This document shows, in pieces, positions 43,832-51,262 of a DNA stretch of 64,000 nt (position 1 is the first letter of the stretch; each line of letters begins with the position of its first letter). The notes under the pieces were generated by a model, which had not been told where the DNA came from, did not search any database, and saw nothing but the letters and a program-made list of their open reading frames with translations. The position numbers were made by a program, and so were the translations under genes. This DNA is from Verrucomicrobiota bacterium (lineage in GTDB: Bacteria > Verrucomicrobiota > Verrucomicrobiia > Limisphaerales > J093). Where the stretch lies: contig JAKQDD010000079.1 in the NCBI GenBank assembly GCA_029556615.1, positions 1 to 64,000 of the forward strand, read 5' to 3'.

Positions 43832-45240
43832 GCCGGGGTGGGTGTTGAAGGGGCCGATCGGAGGGCACGAAGGAGCGCCTCGACGACCTGCTCGAGCCGG
43901 GCGGATCGGGAAGCCTTGACGAGCACGAGATCGCCGGGGCGCAAGGAAGGGGCCAGGCGGTCGGCTGCGGCGAGCGCGTCGGGGTGGGTCTCGACGTTTC
44001 GAAATCCGGCGGCGCGGGCGGCGTCGGCGATGTCGGCGGCGTGCGGACCGACGGTCACGAGTTGGTCGATGCCGATGGCGGCGGCGTGGCGTCCCACTTC
44101 GGCGTGGGCGGCCGGGCTGTGCGGGCCGAGTTCGGCCATGGCGCCGAGGACGGCGATGCGGCGGGCGGGGATGGGCAGGGCACGGAGCGTGTCCAGGGCG
44201 GCCCGCATCGAGTCGGCATTGGCGTTATAGGTATCATCGAGGATCCGGATGCCGGCGACCTGATGGAGTTGGAGCCGGTGGGTGGCCGGTGAGACAGCGG
44301 CGAGACCCTGCCGGAGGGCGGAGGCGTTCAATCCGAGTTCGGCGCCGAGGGCGAGGGCGAGGAGGGCATTGGCGACCTGGTGGCGGCCGAGGTGTTGGAG
44401 GGTGTAGGTGCCGCTCAGTTCAGGCGTTGGGGCGCGGACGGTGAAGGAGGTTCCGTGTTCGGTGAGGGTGGCCGAGAGCGCCTGCCAGGAGGCGTCCGGG
44501 GACCATCCGGTGCGCACGATGCGGGCCGAGGTGCGGCGGAGGACGGGTTCGACGGCGGGGTCATCGCCATGAACCACGAGTGTGCCGCGGGGGGGGAGTT
44601 GTTCGGCGAGCCAGCCTTCCTCGCGGATGACACCCTCGAGGTCGCCGAAGAACTCGAGGTGTTCACGGCCCAGGCAGGTGAGGACGGCGTGGGTGGGGCG
44701 GGCGATTTCGAGGAGCCGGAGGAGTTCGCCCGGGTGATTGGTGCCGAGTTCGACGACGCCGGCGTGTTGTTGGGTTTCGAGGCCGAGGAGGGTGAGGGGG
44801 ACGCCGATGTCGTTGTTGTAGCTGGCGGGGCTGGCCTGGACCGGACCCCGGGTGCGAAGGACGCTGGCGACGAGGTCTTTGGTGGTTGTCTTTCCGTTGG
44901 ATCCTCCGACGGCGACGACGGGGATGGAGAAGGCGGACCGGTATTCGCGGGCGATAGCGCCGAGGGCGTGGCGGGAGTCGTCGACCAGGATGGCGGGGCA
45001 GTTCGCGGGGAGATCGGACACGCGGCGGCGCTCGATGAGGACGGCGGCGGCGCCTGCCTTGCGGGCGGCGCGGAGGAAGTCGTGACCATCGAATCGATCG
45101 CCTCGCAAGGCGAGGAAGAGGCGGCCGGCCGCGACGGTGCGGGAGTCGATATCGAGGCCGTGTACGACGAGCCCGGGGGGCGCGTTGCGGATTTCGCCGC
45201 CGGCTGCGCGTGCGACGAACTCAAGCGATCGCGGTTCCAT
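43816..45240 (-). CDS. murF: UDP-MurNAc-tripeptide--D-Ala-D-Ala ligase (MurF)
   Basis: A 474-residue Mur ligase with all catalytic motifs present, unlike its neighbour. N-terminal DIDSRTVAAGRLFLALRG then DGHDF; P-loop VGGSNGKTTTKDLV; SYNNDIGVPLTLL; VVELGTNHPGELLRL; LTCLGREHLEFFG; ILDDTYNANADSMRAAL; and AVLGAMAELGPHS. It adds D-Ala-D-Ala to the UDP-MurNAc tripeptide, so the organism is still expected to make a normal pentapeptide. It overlaps the murE-like gene by 20 bases and mraY by 16. Confidence 0.95.
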   Translation of the reverse strand: MEPRSLEFVARAAGGEIRNAPPGLVVHGLDIDSRTVAAGRLFLALRGDRFDGHDFLRAARKAGAAAVLIERRRVSDLPANCPAILVDDSRHALGAIAREYRSAFSIPVVAVGGSNGKTTTKDLVASVLRTRGPVQASPASYNNDIGVPLTLLGLETQQHAGVVELGTNHPGELLRLLEIARPTHAVLTCLGREHLEFFGDLEGVIREEGWLAEQLPPRGTLVVHGDDPAVEPVLRRTSARIVRTGWSPDASWQALSATLTEHGTSFTVRAPTPELSGTYTLQHLGRHQVANALLALALGAELGLNASALRQGLAAVSPATHRLQLHQVAGIRILDDTYNANADSMRAALDTLRALPIPARRIAVLGAMAELGPHSPAAHAEVGRHAAAIGIDQLVTVGPHAADIADAARAAGFRNVETHPDALAAADRLAPSLRPGDLVLVKASRSARLEQVVEALLRALRSAPSTPTPACSTT

Positions 45241-46729
45241 AGACGGGCGTCCGGCGGGGCGTCCGTCGGGCGGGCAGGGTGTAGCCGAGGTTCTCGAGGA
45301 TTTCCGTTGCGATCAGACCGTCATCAAAGGGTGCGATGGTATCGCCCACGCGTTGGAGGGGGCAGCCGCCCTTGCCGGCGAGGAGGACGGCGTCGCCGGG
45401 CCGGGCGAGGCGGAGGATCATCTCGATGGCGGCTTGGCGGTCGGTTTGGATGAAGGGGGCATCGAGGCAGAATTGCCGGTAGCCGTGGAGGATTTGCTGG
45501 CAGATGCGATCAGGGGATTCGTGGCAAGGGTCGTCGCCGGTGAGCACGGTCAGATCGGCGAGTTGGGCGGCGATCCGGCCCATGGCCTGGCGGTGGGACT
45601 GGGAGGTTCCGGCGGGACAACCGAACAGGAGGAGGAGGCGGCCTGGCGCCAGGGGGCGCAGGGTTTCGAGGGCGCGGGCGAGGGAACGGGGCTGGCGGGC
45701 ATGATCGACCGCCACGAGGCAGGGTTGTCCGGCGCGAACGAGTTCGAGGTGGCCGGGGACAGCGGGAGCGGCGGCGAGGGCGCGCTGGAGGAGGGGGATG
45801 GGGAAACCGAGCATCTGGCCCAGGGCCATCGCGGTCAGTCCCTGGCCGATCGCGTCGTGGCCGAGCCAGGCGGTGCGCAGGGGTGCGGAGTTCGCGCCGT
45901 ATTGGATGACGAGGCGCGTGCCCTGGGCGGTGGTGGCGACCCGGCGGGCCTGGATGGAGGCGACGCTGCAGCCATTGGACTCGAGTGCGATCTGCCAGTG
46001 CCACGGGCCGGCGGCTTGGGGCTGGGAGCCGACGTGGGCATGGAAAGCGGTACGGACATGGGCCGAGCCATTTCGCGGCAGCTCGCGGGTCAGGGAGGGA
46101 TCGACGGGCGTATTGGCGGTCTCCGTGGTGGCGGTCAGAAGGACATCGAAATGGAGGCCGGAAGGCCAGCGGTCGAGCGGAGCGACGAGGCCCAGATCGA
46201 GGACACAGGCTCGGCATCCGGCTCGGACCATGAGGTGGAGGAGCTCCTGGAGCTCGACGATATCCAGGGGTGTGCGGCTGGCTGGGAGGATGCGTTCGCC
46301 GAGCTGGTGGCCCAGGCGGGAGATGCGCCCGCAAGGGATGCCGGCGCCTTCGAGGAGGCGCTGGACGGCCACGAGGAGGGGGGCGGGCGAATCGCTATTG
46401 CCGGCCACGGCGATGATGCGGAGCTTGCGGCTGGGCTGCTCGTAGAAGACGTCGGCGGCTCGGGCCATGGCCTCGGGCAGGCTGGGAACGGTGATCAGCG
46501 TGGTCTGGTCGGTGGTGAAGACGTGGTGTTCGCTGACAATCGCGGCGGGGTGGCGGGCGAGGGCGCGATGGACGAGGCCGGCCGGGTTCGATTCGGGGTG
46601 AGGGATGGCGAAGAAGACATGGTTGGGCATGACGCGCCAGGCCCGGGTCGAGAGGCCGGCGACAGGGCGCTGGAGGGGGCCGTCGTGTTGGGCGTCCGGG
46701 AGATGGGAGAGGAGGTCTTTAAGATTCAT
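45221..46729 (-). CDS. MurE-like protein lacking catalytic motifs (probable pseudoenzyme)
   Basis: A 502-residue protein in the murE position. Length, domain order and scattered identities mark it as MurE: N-terminal MNLKDLLSHL, DVFYEQPSRKLRIIAVAG before the nucleotide loop, RTPLDIVELQELLHLMVRAG, and C-terminal LTGDDPCHESPDRICQQI and PGDAVLLAGKG. Yet the catalytic residues are gone. The P-loop (normally GTNGKTT) reads GNSDSPAP at residues 110-117; the EVSSH segment reads LDLGLVA (about 178); the TNLxxDHLDYH segment reads TATTETANTPV; VDYAHTP reads VDHARQP; DNPR reads DDPC; GKGHE reads GKGGC. The frame is open throughout, so this is not a recent frameshift. It starts 4 bases after ftsI and overlaps murF. 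It probably cannot bind ATP and may be structural or regulatory. Confidence 0.85.
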   Translation of the reverse strand: MNLKDLLSHLPDAQHDGPLQRPVAGLSTRAWRVMPNHVFFAIPHPESNPAGLVHRALARHPAAIVSEHHVFTTDQTTLITVPSLPEAMARAADVFYEQPSRKLRIIAVAGNSDSPAPLLVAVQRLLEGAGIPCGRISRLGHQLGERILPASRTPLDIVELQELLHLMVRAGCRACVLDLGLVAPLDRWPSGLHFDVLLTATTETANTPVDPSLTRELPRNGSAHVRTAFHAHVGSQPQAAGPWHWQIALESNGCSVASIQARRVATTAQGTRLVIQYGANSAPLRTAWLGHDAIGQGLTAMALGQMLGFPIPLLQRALAAAPAVPGHLELVRAGQPCLVAVDHARQPRSLARALETLRPLAPGRLLLLFGCPAGTSQSHRQAMGRIAAQLADLTVLTGDDPCHESPDRICQQILHGYRQFCLDAPFIQTDRQAAIEMILRLARPGDAVLLAGKGGCPLQRVGDTIAPFDDGLIATEILENLGYTLPARRTPRRTPVYGTAIA

Positions 46730-46733
46730 GGGA

Positions 46734-48626
46734 TCAACGGCGGGCGGCGGTGGCTCGTGTGCGGACGGCCTGTGGGGAGCGTCCGGCGAGGTTGGGTCCG
46801 CTCTTCGGTTTGAGGGTGGGTGTGGTTTCGGGCTCGGGCGCGAGATCGGGGGGGAGGCGCAGGTAGTTGGCGGTTCGCTCCGCGACGGCGGCGAAGACCG
46901 GTGCTGCGACGGCGCCTCCCATATGGCCGACGCGGGGATCGGGCTCATCGACGCCGACGATGATGCAGAGCTCGGGGTGATCGGCGGGGAGGAACCCGAT
47001 AAAGGAGGCGTAGTACTTGCTGGATTTATATGTACCATTAGAGAATTTTTCCGTGGTTCCGGTCTTACCGGCGACACTGTAATAGTCCAGCTGTGCGGTG
47101 CGGGCGGTTCCCTCCTCGCTGGCGACGGTTTTGAGGGCTCGGGTCATCTGGGCGCAGGCGGTTTCGGTGGCGACTTGGCGGAGGGCGACATTGGGGAAGA
47201 CGCGGACGGGGGTGCCGTGTTCATCGACGAGGCGGTCGACGAGTTTGGGCTGCATGAGGGTGCCGCCGGTGGCGATGGCGGCCATGGCCATGACCATCTG
47301 GAGTGGGGTGGCGCTGACCTCATGGCCGATGGGGATGCGGGTGACGGAGAGTCGGTTCCAGAGGTTGGTGGGGCGGACGACGCCGGCGGATTCGGCGGGG
47401 AGGGGGATGCCGGTGATCCGGCCGAAGCCGAAATTGGTGATGGTTTCGTAGAGGCGGGCGGGTCCGAGGCGGAGGGCGGCTTTGGCGGTGCCGATATTGG
47501 AGGACTTGGTGATGACTTTTTCGAAGGAGAGGACGCCGTAGGGGTGGTGATCGTGGAGGTAGCGATTGGCGTAGAGCCAGCGGCCGTTTTCGCAATGGAC
47601 GGTATCCTCGAGGCGGAGGAGGCGGTCGTTGAGGGCGGTGGTGATGGTGACGATTTTGAAGGTGGATCCGGGCTCGAAGAGGTCGGCGATGGCGTGGTTG
47701 CGCTGGCCGTTGGGGCTGGCCCCGGGGCGGTTGGGGTCGAAGCCGGGCAGGTTGGCGAGGGCGAGGATCTCGCCGGTGCGGGGGCGGACGACGATGCAAC
47801 AGGCGCTGGCGGCGCGGTATTTTTCGAGGGTGCGGGCGAGTTCCTCTTCGACGGCATGCTGGACGCGGGCGTCGAGGGTGAGGACGACGTTGAGTCCGTG
47901 TCTGGGGGCGAGTTCGTCGGTGGTGGTTCGCCAGCCATGGACGCCGGAGAGGACGTTATCGAAGGTGAGTTCGATGCCGGTGACGCCATGGTCTTCGAAG
48001 ACGGAGCCGTTATCGGTTCCGAGTTCGCCGCTGGCGACGAAGCCGAGGACGGAGGCGGCGAGGGAGCGGCTGGGGTATTGGCGGAGGTGATCGTCGACGC
48101 TGAAGATGGCCTTGGTACGGAGGGCGTGGATGGCGAGTTTGAGGCTTGAGCGGAGGCGTTTGCCCTGGATGCCGAGGTCGAGGCCGGCCATGGCCTGGGT
48201 GATTTGCTGCCAGCGTTCGAGGGGGACCTTATGTTTGAGGACGACGTAGCAATTGGTCAGCCAGAGTCCGCTGGGGCCTTTGCGGAGTCGCGGTTCGAGC
48301 TGGCGGAGGACCTGGGATTCCGGGAGGTCGAGGAGTGGGGCGATGGTTCGTGCCACGAGCACCCGCTGGGTGAAGATGAGGGAGGGATCGGCGCAGACCG
48401 TCTTGGTGGGGATGCTGGTGGCGAGCACGGTGCCGCGGGAGTCGAGGATGGCGCCTCGGCGGGCGGGGCGGGGCGCTTTGCGTCGCAGGTTGTCGGCGGC
48501 GAGTTTGGCGAGGCGTTCGTGCTGGAGGATCTGGATATCAGCGATCCAGAGTCCGAGGCCGACGAACGCGAGGAGCACGGCGAAGCCGAGGCCTCCGAGG
48601 GTTCGGTTGGAGGAGGCGTTCAGCAT
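46734..48626 (-). CDS. ftsI: Septal penicillin-binding protein FtsI (PBP3)
   Basis: A 630-residue class B transpeptidase. One N-terminal membrane helix (LGFAVLLAFVGLGLWIADI), the pedestal domain (RGAILDSRGTVLATSI, then VTGIELTFDNVLSGVHG) and the transpeptidase domain with all three motifs: FEPGSTFKIVT (Ser near residue 320), KSSNIGTAKAA (about 375) and VAGKTGTTEKF (about 520). It crosslinks septal peptidoglycan with FtsW. No PASTA domains. The ATG at 48626 was chosen because the membrane helix follows at once; the longer frame is Pro/Ser-rich and overlaps ftsL. C-terminal tail basic. Confidence 0.95.
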   Translation of the reverse strand: MLNASSNRTLGGLGFAVLLAFVGLGLWIADIQILQHERLAKLAADNLRRKAPRPARRGAILDSRGTVLATSIPTKTVCADPSLIFTQRVLVARTIAPLLDLPESQVLRQLEPRLRKGPSGLWLTNCYVVLKHKVPLERWQQITQAMAGLDLGIQGKRLRSSLKLAIHALRTKAIFSVDDHLRQYPSRSLAASVLGFVASGELGTDNGSVFEDHGVTGIELTFDNVLSGVHGWRTTTDELAPRHGLNVVLTLDARVQHAVEEELARTLEKYRAASACCIVVRPRTGEILALANLPGFDPNRPGASPNGQRNHAIADLFEPGSTFKIVTITTALNDRLLRLEDTVHCENGRWLYANRYLHDHHPYGVLSFEKVITKSSNIGTAKAALRLGPARLYETITNFGFGRITGIPLPAESAGVVRPTNLWNRLSVTRIPIGHEVSATPLQMVMAMAAIATGGTLMQPKLVDRLVDEHGTPVRVFPNVALRQVATETACAQMTRALKTVASEEGTARTAQLDYYSVAGKTGTTEKFSNGTYKSSKYYASFIGFLPADHPELCIIVGVDEPDPRVGHMGGAVAAPVFAAVAERTANYLRLPPDLAPEPETTPTLKPKSGPNLAGRSPQAVRTRATAARR

Positions 48627-48666
48627 GGCGGGGGTGCTGGGCAGGCGGTGTGGGGCAGGGGGGAGT

Positions 48667-49041
48667 TCATGGAGTTGTCCGGGCGGCGAAATGGTAATCG
48701 TGGAAGGGGCCGGTGACGGCGCCGTTGGGGTGTGGGGGGAGGCGCAGGATGGCCTCGGGTGGGGGCATGACGAGGCCGAGGTTCCATTTGAGCACGCCGG
48801 CTTCGAGGGCCCGGGGGGAGCGGAGTTCTTCGAGTTGGCGATCGAGGATTTGGTTGGCGGCCCGGAGTTGGTCGAGTTTGGCGGCGAGCTGGCGGATTTG
48901 GCGGGCGAGATCCTCGTTGCGATTGCGGTGCCAGACGAAGCCCATGCCGGAAGCGCAAAGGAAGGCACAGAGCGTCAGGGCGAGCAGGAACGGGCCGCCG
49001 CGGGCGGAACCGGACTGGGATGGACGGAAGGCGGGCATCAT
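48667..49041 (-). CDS. ftsL: FtsL-like bitopic division protein
   Basis: A 124-residue protein beginning MMPAFRPSQ, with one membrane helix (PFLLALTLCAFLCASGMGFVW, about residues 17-37, read in parts) followed by a heptad-rich coiled coil (NEDLARQIRQLAAKLDQLRA then NQILDRQLEEL). This is the FtsL/FtsB topology, and it stands between rsmH and ftsI, the classical ftsL position, 10 bases after rsmH. Sequence conservation of FtsL is low, so the name rests on topology and position. Confidence 0.78.
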   Translation of the reverse strand: MMPAFRPSQSGSARGGPFLLALTLCAFLCASGMGFVWHRNRNEDLARQIRQLAAKLDQLRAANQILDRQLEELRSPRALEAGVLKWNLGLVMPPPEAILRLPPHPNGAVTGPFHDYHFAARTTP

Positions 49042-49051
49042 GGGAGGGGGT

Positions 49052-49987
49052 TTAGAGAGGAAGCTTCTCCATGACCCGGAGTTTGGCGCTTCGGGCTCTT
49101 GGGTTGGCGGTGAGTTCTTCGGTGGTGGGAGTCTGGGGTTTGCGACCGATCCAACGGAGCTGGGGAGGCCGCGGGCGTCGGAAATCGGGGACATCGACTG
49201 GGCCATCGAGGTCGTAGTTCCTGGCGAGGCGTTGTCCGAAGTGCTTGACGATGCGGTCTTCTCCCGAGTGGAAGGTGAGGACGACGAGTCGGCCGCCGGG
49301 GCGGAGGGTATGCCAGACGGCGGGCAAACCGCGGAGGAGGGAGCCGAGTTCGTCATTGGTGGCCATCCGGAGGGCCTGGAAGCAGCGGGTGGCTGGGTGA
49401 ATGGCGGAGGACCGGCGGGGGGCCGTTCGGGCGATGAAGTCAGCGAGTTGTCGGGTGCTGGTGAAGGGGTGGTGTTGGCGTTCGCGCTCGATGGCGCGGG
49501 CGATTCGGCGGGCATCGGGTTCGTCAGCAAGATCGCGGAAGATGCGGGCGAGCGAATCGGCCGAGGCGAGATTGACCCAGTCGGCGGCGGGTCGGCCGGC
49601 TCCGGGGTTGAGGCGCATGTCAAGGGGGCCATCGTCGCGGAAGCTGAAGCCGCGTGCTGGGGTATCGAGCTGAGGGGAGGAGACGCCGAGGTCGAGGAGA
49701 GCTGCCTGGCAACTGGCGGGGGGAACCCAGGTCGCAACATCGGCGAAGTCGCCGAGTCGGAGGTCGGTGCGGTCTTTGAATCGCGCGAGGCGTGCGTTGC
49801 TTGCGCGGAGGGCATCCGGGTCGCGGTCGCAGCCGAGGAGACGGCCGGCAGGGGCATTCCGTTCGAGGACTGCCTCGGCGTGGGCACCGCCGCCCAAGGT
49901 CCCGTCGAGGACCCAGCGTCCGGGCTTGGGATCGAGGGCAGCGAGCACTTCGCGGAGCATGACGGGTTGATGGTTGAATTCGGTCAC
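49052..49987 (-). CDS. rsmH: 16S rRNA (cytosine1402-N4)-methyltransferase RsmH (MraW)
   Basis: A 311-residue SAM-dependent methyltransferase that modifies the ribosomal P site. Family sequence is plain: FNHQPVMLREVLAAL at the start, LDGTLGGGAHAEAVLE (SAM loop), LLDLGVSSPQLDTPARGFSFR, GPLDMRLN, TRCFQALRMATNDEL and LVVLTFHSGEDRIVK near the end. The HPVLL motif of the family appears here as HQPVML. It overlaps the small upstream gene by four bases (ATGA) and is followed by ftsL. Confidence 0.97.
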   Translation of the reverse strand: MTEFNHQPVMLREVLAALDPKPGRWVLDGTLGGGAHAEAVLERNAPAGRLLGCDRDPDALRASNARLARFKDRTDLRLGDFADVATWVPPASCQAALLDLGVSSPQLDTPARGFSFRDDGPLDMRLNPGAGRPAADWVNLASADSLARIFRDLADEPDARRIARAIERERQHHPFTSTRQLADFIARTAPRRSSAIHPATRCFQALRMATNDELGSLLRGLPAVWHTLRPGGRLVVLTFHSGEDRIVKHFGQRLARNYDLDGPVDVPDFRRPRPPQLRWIGRKPQTPTTEELTANPRARSAKLRVMEKLPL

Positions 49988-50484
49988 CGGTTGAAGAGGC
50001 CGGTCAGGGCCGGCCGTCGGGGGGTGGACCAGCGTTCGGTCCAGCGGTGCCAGAGGCGGGTCTTGGGCTTGCGGGTGTCGTCAGTGGGGCGGGTTGGCTG
50101 GGGGTGGACCTCGATGTCGGCGTCAACGAGGTCGTTGCGTTTGACCTGGACGGTGGCAAGGGAGAGTTCGCCCTGGCGGGGTGTATGCTGCGGTGGCACG
50201 GGGGTTGGTTGTTGCGGGAGGCTTGCAGCGAAGAGGGTTCGGACCGATCCGAGCGCGTGGAGCAGCCACGGGGTGGAAGGGGGCATGCGCCTGGCGCCGG
50301 GCGGTGGGGATGCGAGAGGCGGTGTGCGGGGGGGGGCGGGGTGGCTGGCGGTCAACCTGGGCTCGGTTCCGACCGGGCGGAAGTCAGGCAAGAAACCCTG
50401 TTCGAGCACCTTGAACTTGCGCGGGGCTTTGCGTATACTAAAAAAACTGCGTCCAGTGACCAGCAACTGGCATGACGAGTTCAT
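49984..50484 (-). CDS. Unknown protein between mraZ and rsmH
   Basis: A 166-residue protein, rich in Pro and Arg, starting MNSSCQLLVTGRSFF two bases after the mraZ stop and overlapping rsmH by the tetranucleotide ATGA. No family or motif is recognised; there is no signal peptide or membrane helix. The best ordered stretch is LATVQVKRNDLVDADIEVHP. The overlaps on both sides argue for a genuine, translated gene, but base composition alone would not exclude a spurious frame. In most bacteria mraZ and rsmH are adjacent with nothing between them. Confidence 0.5.
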   Translation of the reverse strand: MNSSCQLLVTGRSFFSIRKAPRKFKVLEQGFLPDFRPVGTEPRLTASHPAPPRTPPLASPPPGARRMPPSTPWLLHALGSVRTLFAASLPQQPTPVPPQHTPRQGELSLATVQVKRNDLVDADIEVHPQPTRPTDDTRKPKTRLWHRWTERWSTPRRPALTGLFNR

Positions 50485-50486
50485 GG

Positions 50487-50954
50487 TCAGATCAGTTTGA
50501 GGGCCTCGGTCTTCTTGGCTTCGTCGTCCGATTTCACCAGCTGATAGTCCTCGGGGTTCCAGATTTCGAAGCGGTCCCACATACCGACGAGGATGGCTCG
50601 TTTGGTGATGCGGACCGCTTCGGCGAGTCGCTGGGGGAGGCAGATGCGTCCTGCGGAGTCCATGCTGACGGTGTCAGCGTCCCTCGTGAGAGTGCGCCGG
50701 AGGGTGTCAGCGATGGCGTCGCCGAACCCGAGAGAAGTCACCTTATCGAAGAGTTTTCGGAAGGCATCGGGCGGGAGGGCGAGGAGGCAGGGGGCTTTCT
50801 GGCCTGCGGACTGCCATTTAAAGATGATGAACTGGACATCACCATCACCTTCTCTTCTCCATTTCGATGGGATCTGCAATCTCCGCTTATCGTCGATTCC
50901 ATGTTCGTATTCGAACAAGTAGACGAGCGGCAAGTTGGCGACAGCGACCGACAT
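50487..50954 (-). CDS. mraZ: Transcriptional regulator MraZ
   Basis: A 155-residue protein, first gene of the dcw cluster. Two AbrB-like repeats are visible: FEYEHGIDDKRRLQIPSKWRR and DADTVSMDSAGRICLPQRLAEAV; the second retains the D-x-x-GRI-x-LP core, while in the first the usual KGR is KRR. MraZ represses its own cluster by binding TGGGN repeats; three TGGG boxes lie just upstream. The ATG at 50954 precedes the first repeat by about 14 residues, a little longer than usual, so a later non-ATG start cannot be excluded. Confidence 0.92.
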   Translation of the reverse strand: MSVAVANLPLVYLFEYEHGIDDKRRLQIPSKWRREGDGDVQFIIFKWQSAGQKAPCLLALPPDAFRKLFDKVTSLGFGDAIADTLRRTLTRDADTVSMDSAGRICLPQRLAEAVRITKRAILVGMWDRFEIWNPEDYQLVKSDDEAKKTEALKLI

Positions 50955-50957
50955 CGA

Positions 50958-51003
50958 CCCAAGAATCTGCTTAGCTGACCCACTTCAAAACACCACAACC
51001 CCA
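50958..51003 (-). promoter_or_regulatory. Candidate MraZ-binding boxes
   Basis: On the minus strand three TGGG boxes lie immediately upstream of mraZ, at 51003-51000, 50982-50979 and 50961-50958. They are exactly 21 bp apart, two helical turns. Known MraZ operators are TGGGN repeats spaced about 10 bp, so alternate repeats may have been lost. The box nearest the gene is four bases before the ATG, where binding would also hinder translation initiation. Confidence 0.45.
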
Positions 51004-51102
51004 CTGCGAGTCCACACTACTACACTCGAAAAGGTGGGGTCAAGGGAATTCTGGGTGATTGTGCGGTCGCTTGGCGAGCTGAGGTTGGAATCAAAAGCGG
51101 CT

Positions 51103-51128
51103 GATCATCAAGGTGATACCTTGAGATC
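51103..51128. promoter_or_regulatory. Extended palindrome upstream of the dcw cluster
   Basis: A perfect 7-bp inverted repeat TCAAGGT-GAT-ACCTTGA (51108-51124) is framed by GATC on both sides (51103-51106 and 51125-51128). It lies about 150 bp upstream of mraZ, in the 308-bp gap before the TIM-barrel gene. The form is that of an operator for a dimeric regulator. No clear -35/-10 pair could be assigned. Confidence 0.4.
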
Positions 51129-51157
51129 TTCAGATTCCCGGGGCTGCTTTCCTGGAA

Positions 51158-51182
51158 GGGAGTCTGCCTGAGGCAGGTTCCC
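51158..51182 (-). terminator. Hairpin after the TIM-barrel gene
   Basis: Arms GGGA-GT-CTGCC and GGCAG-GT-TCCC enclose a 3-base loop TGA. The structure lies about 80 bp past the stop codon of the TIM-barrel protein gene and ahead of the dcw cluster. It has no T-run, so it may terminate poorly or serve another purpose. Confidence 0.4.
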
Positions 51183-51262
51183 CACGGCCGCCACACTGGT
51201 CCGGATTGGAGGCTGGCGGTCTGGCGGTCTGTTTGCTGCGGTTGTTATCGATACACCCCGGG

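Noticed and set aside
43816..45240. Possibility that MurF is also degenerate like its neighbour
   Set aside because: P-loop GSNGKTTTKD, ELGTNHPGE and DDTYNANADSM are all intact.
45221..46729. The murE-like gene as a frameshifted pseudogene
   Set aside because: Residual MurE similarity runs from start to end in one open frame with normal composition and gene overlaps on both sides, so decay by frameshift does not explain the motif losses.
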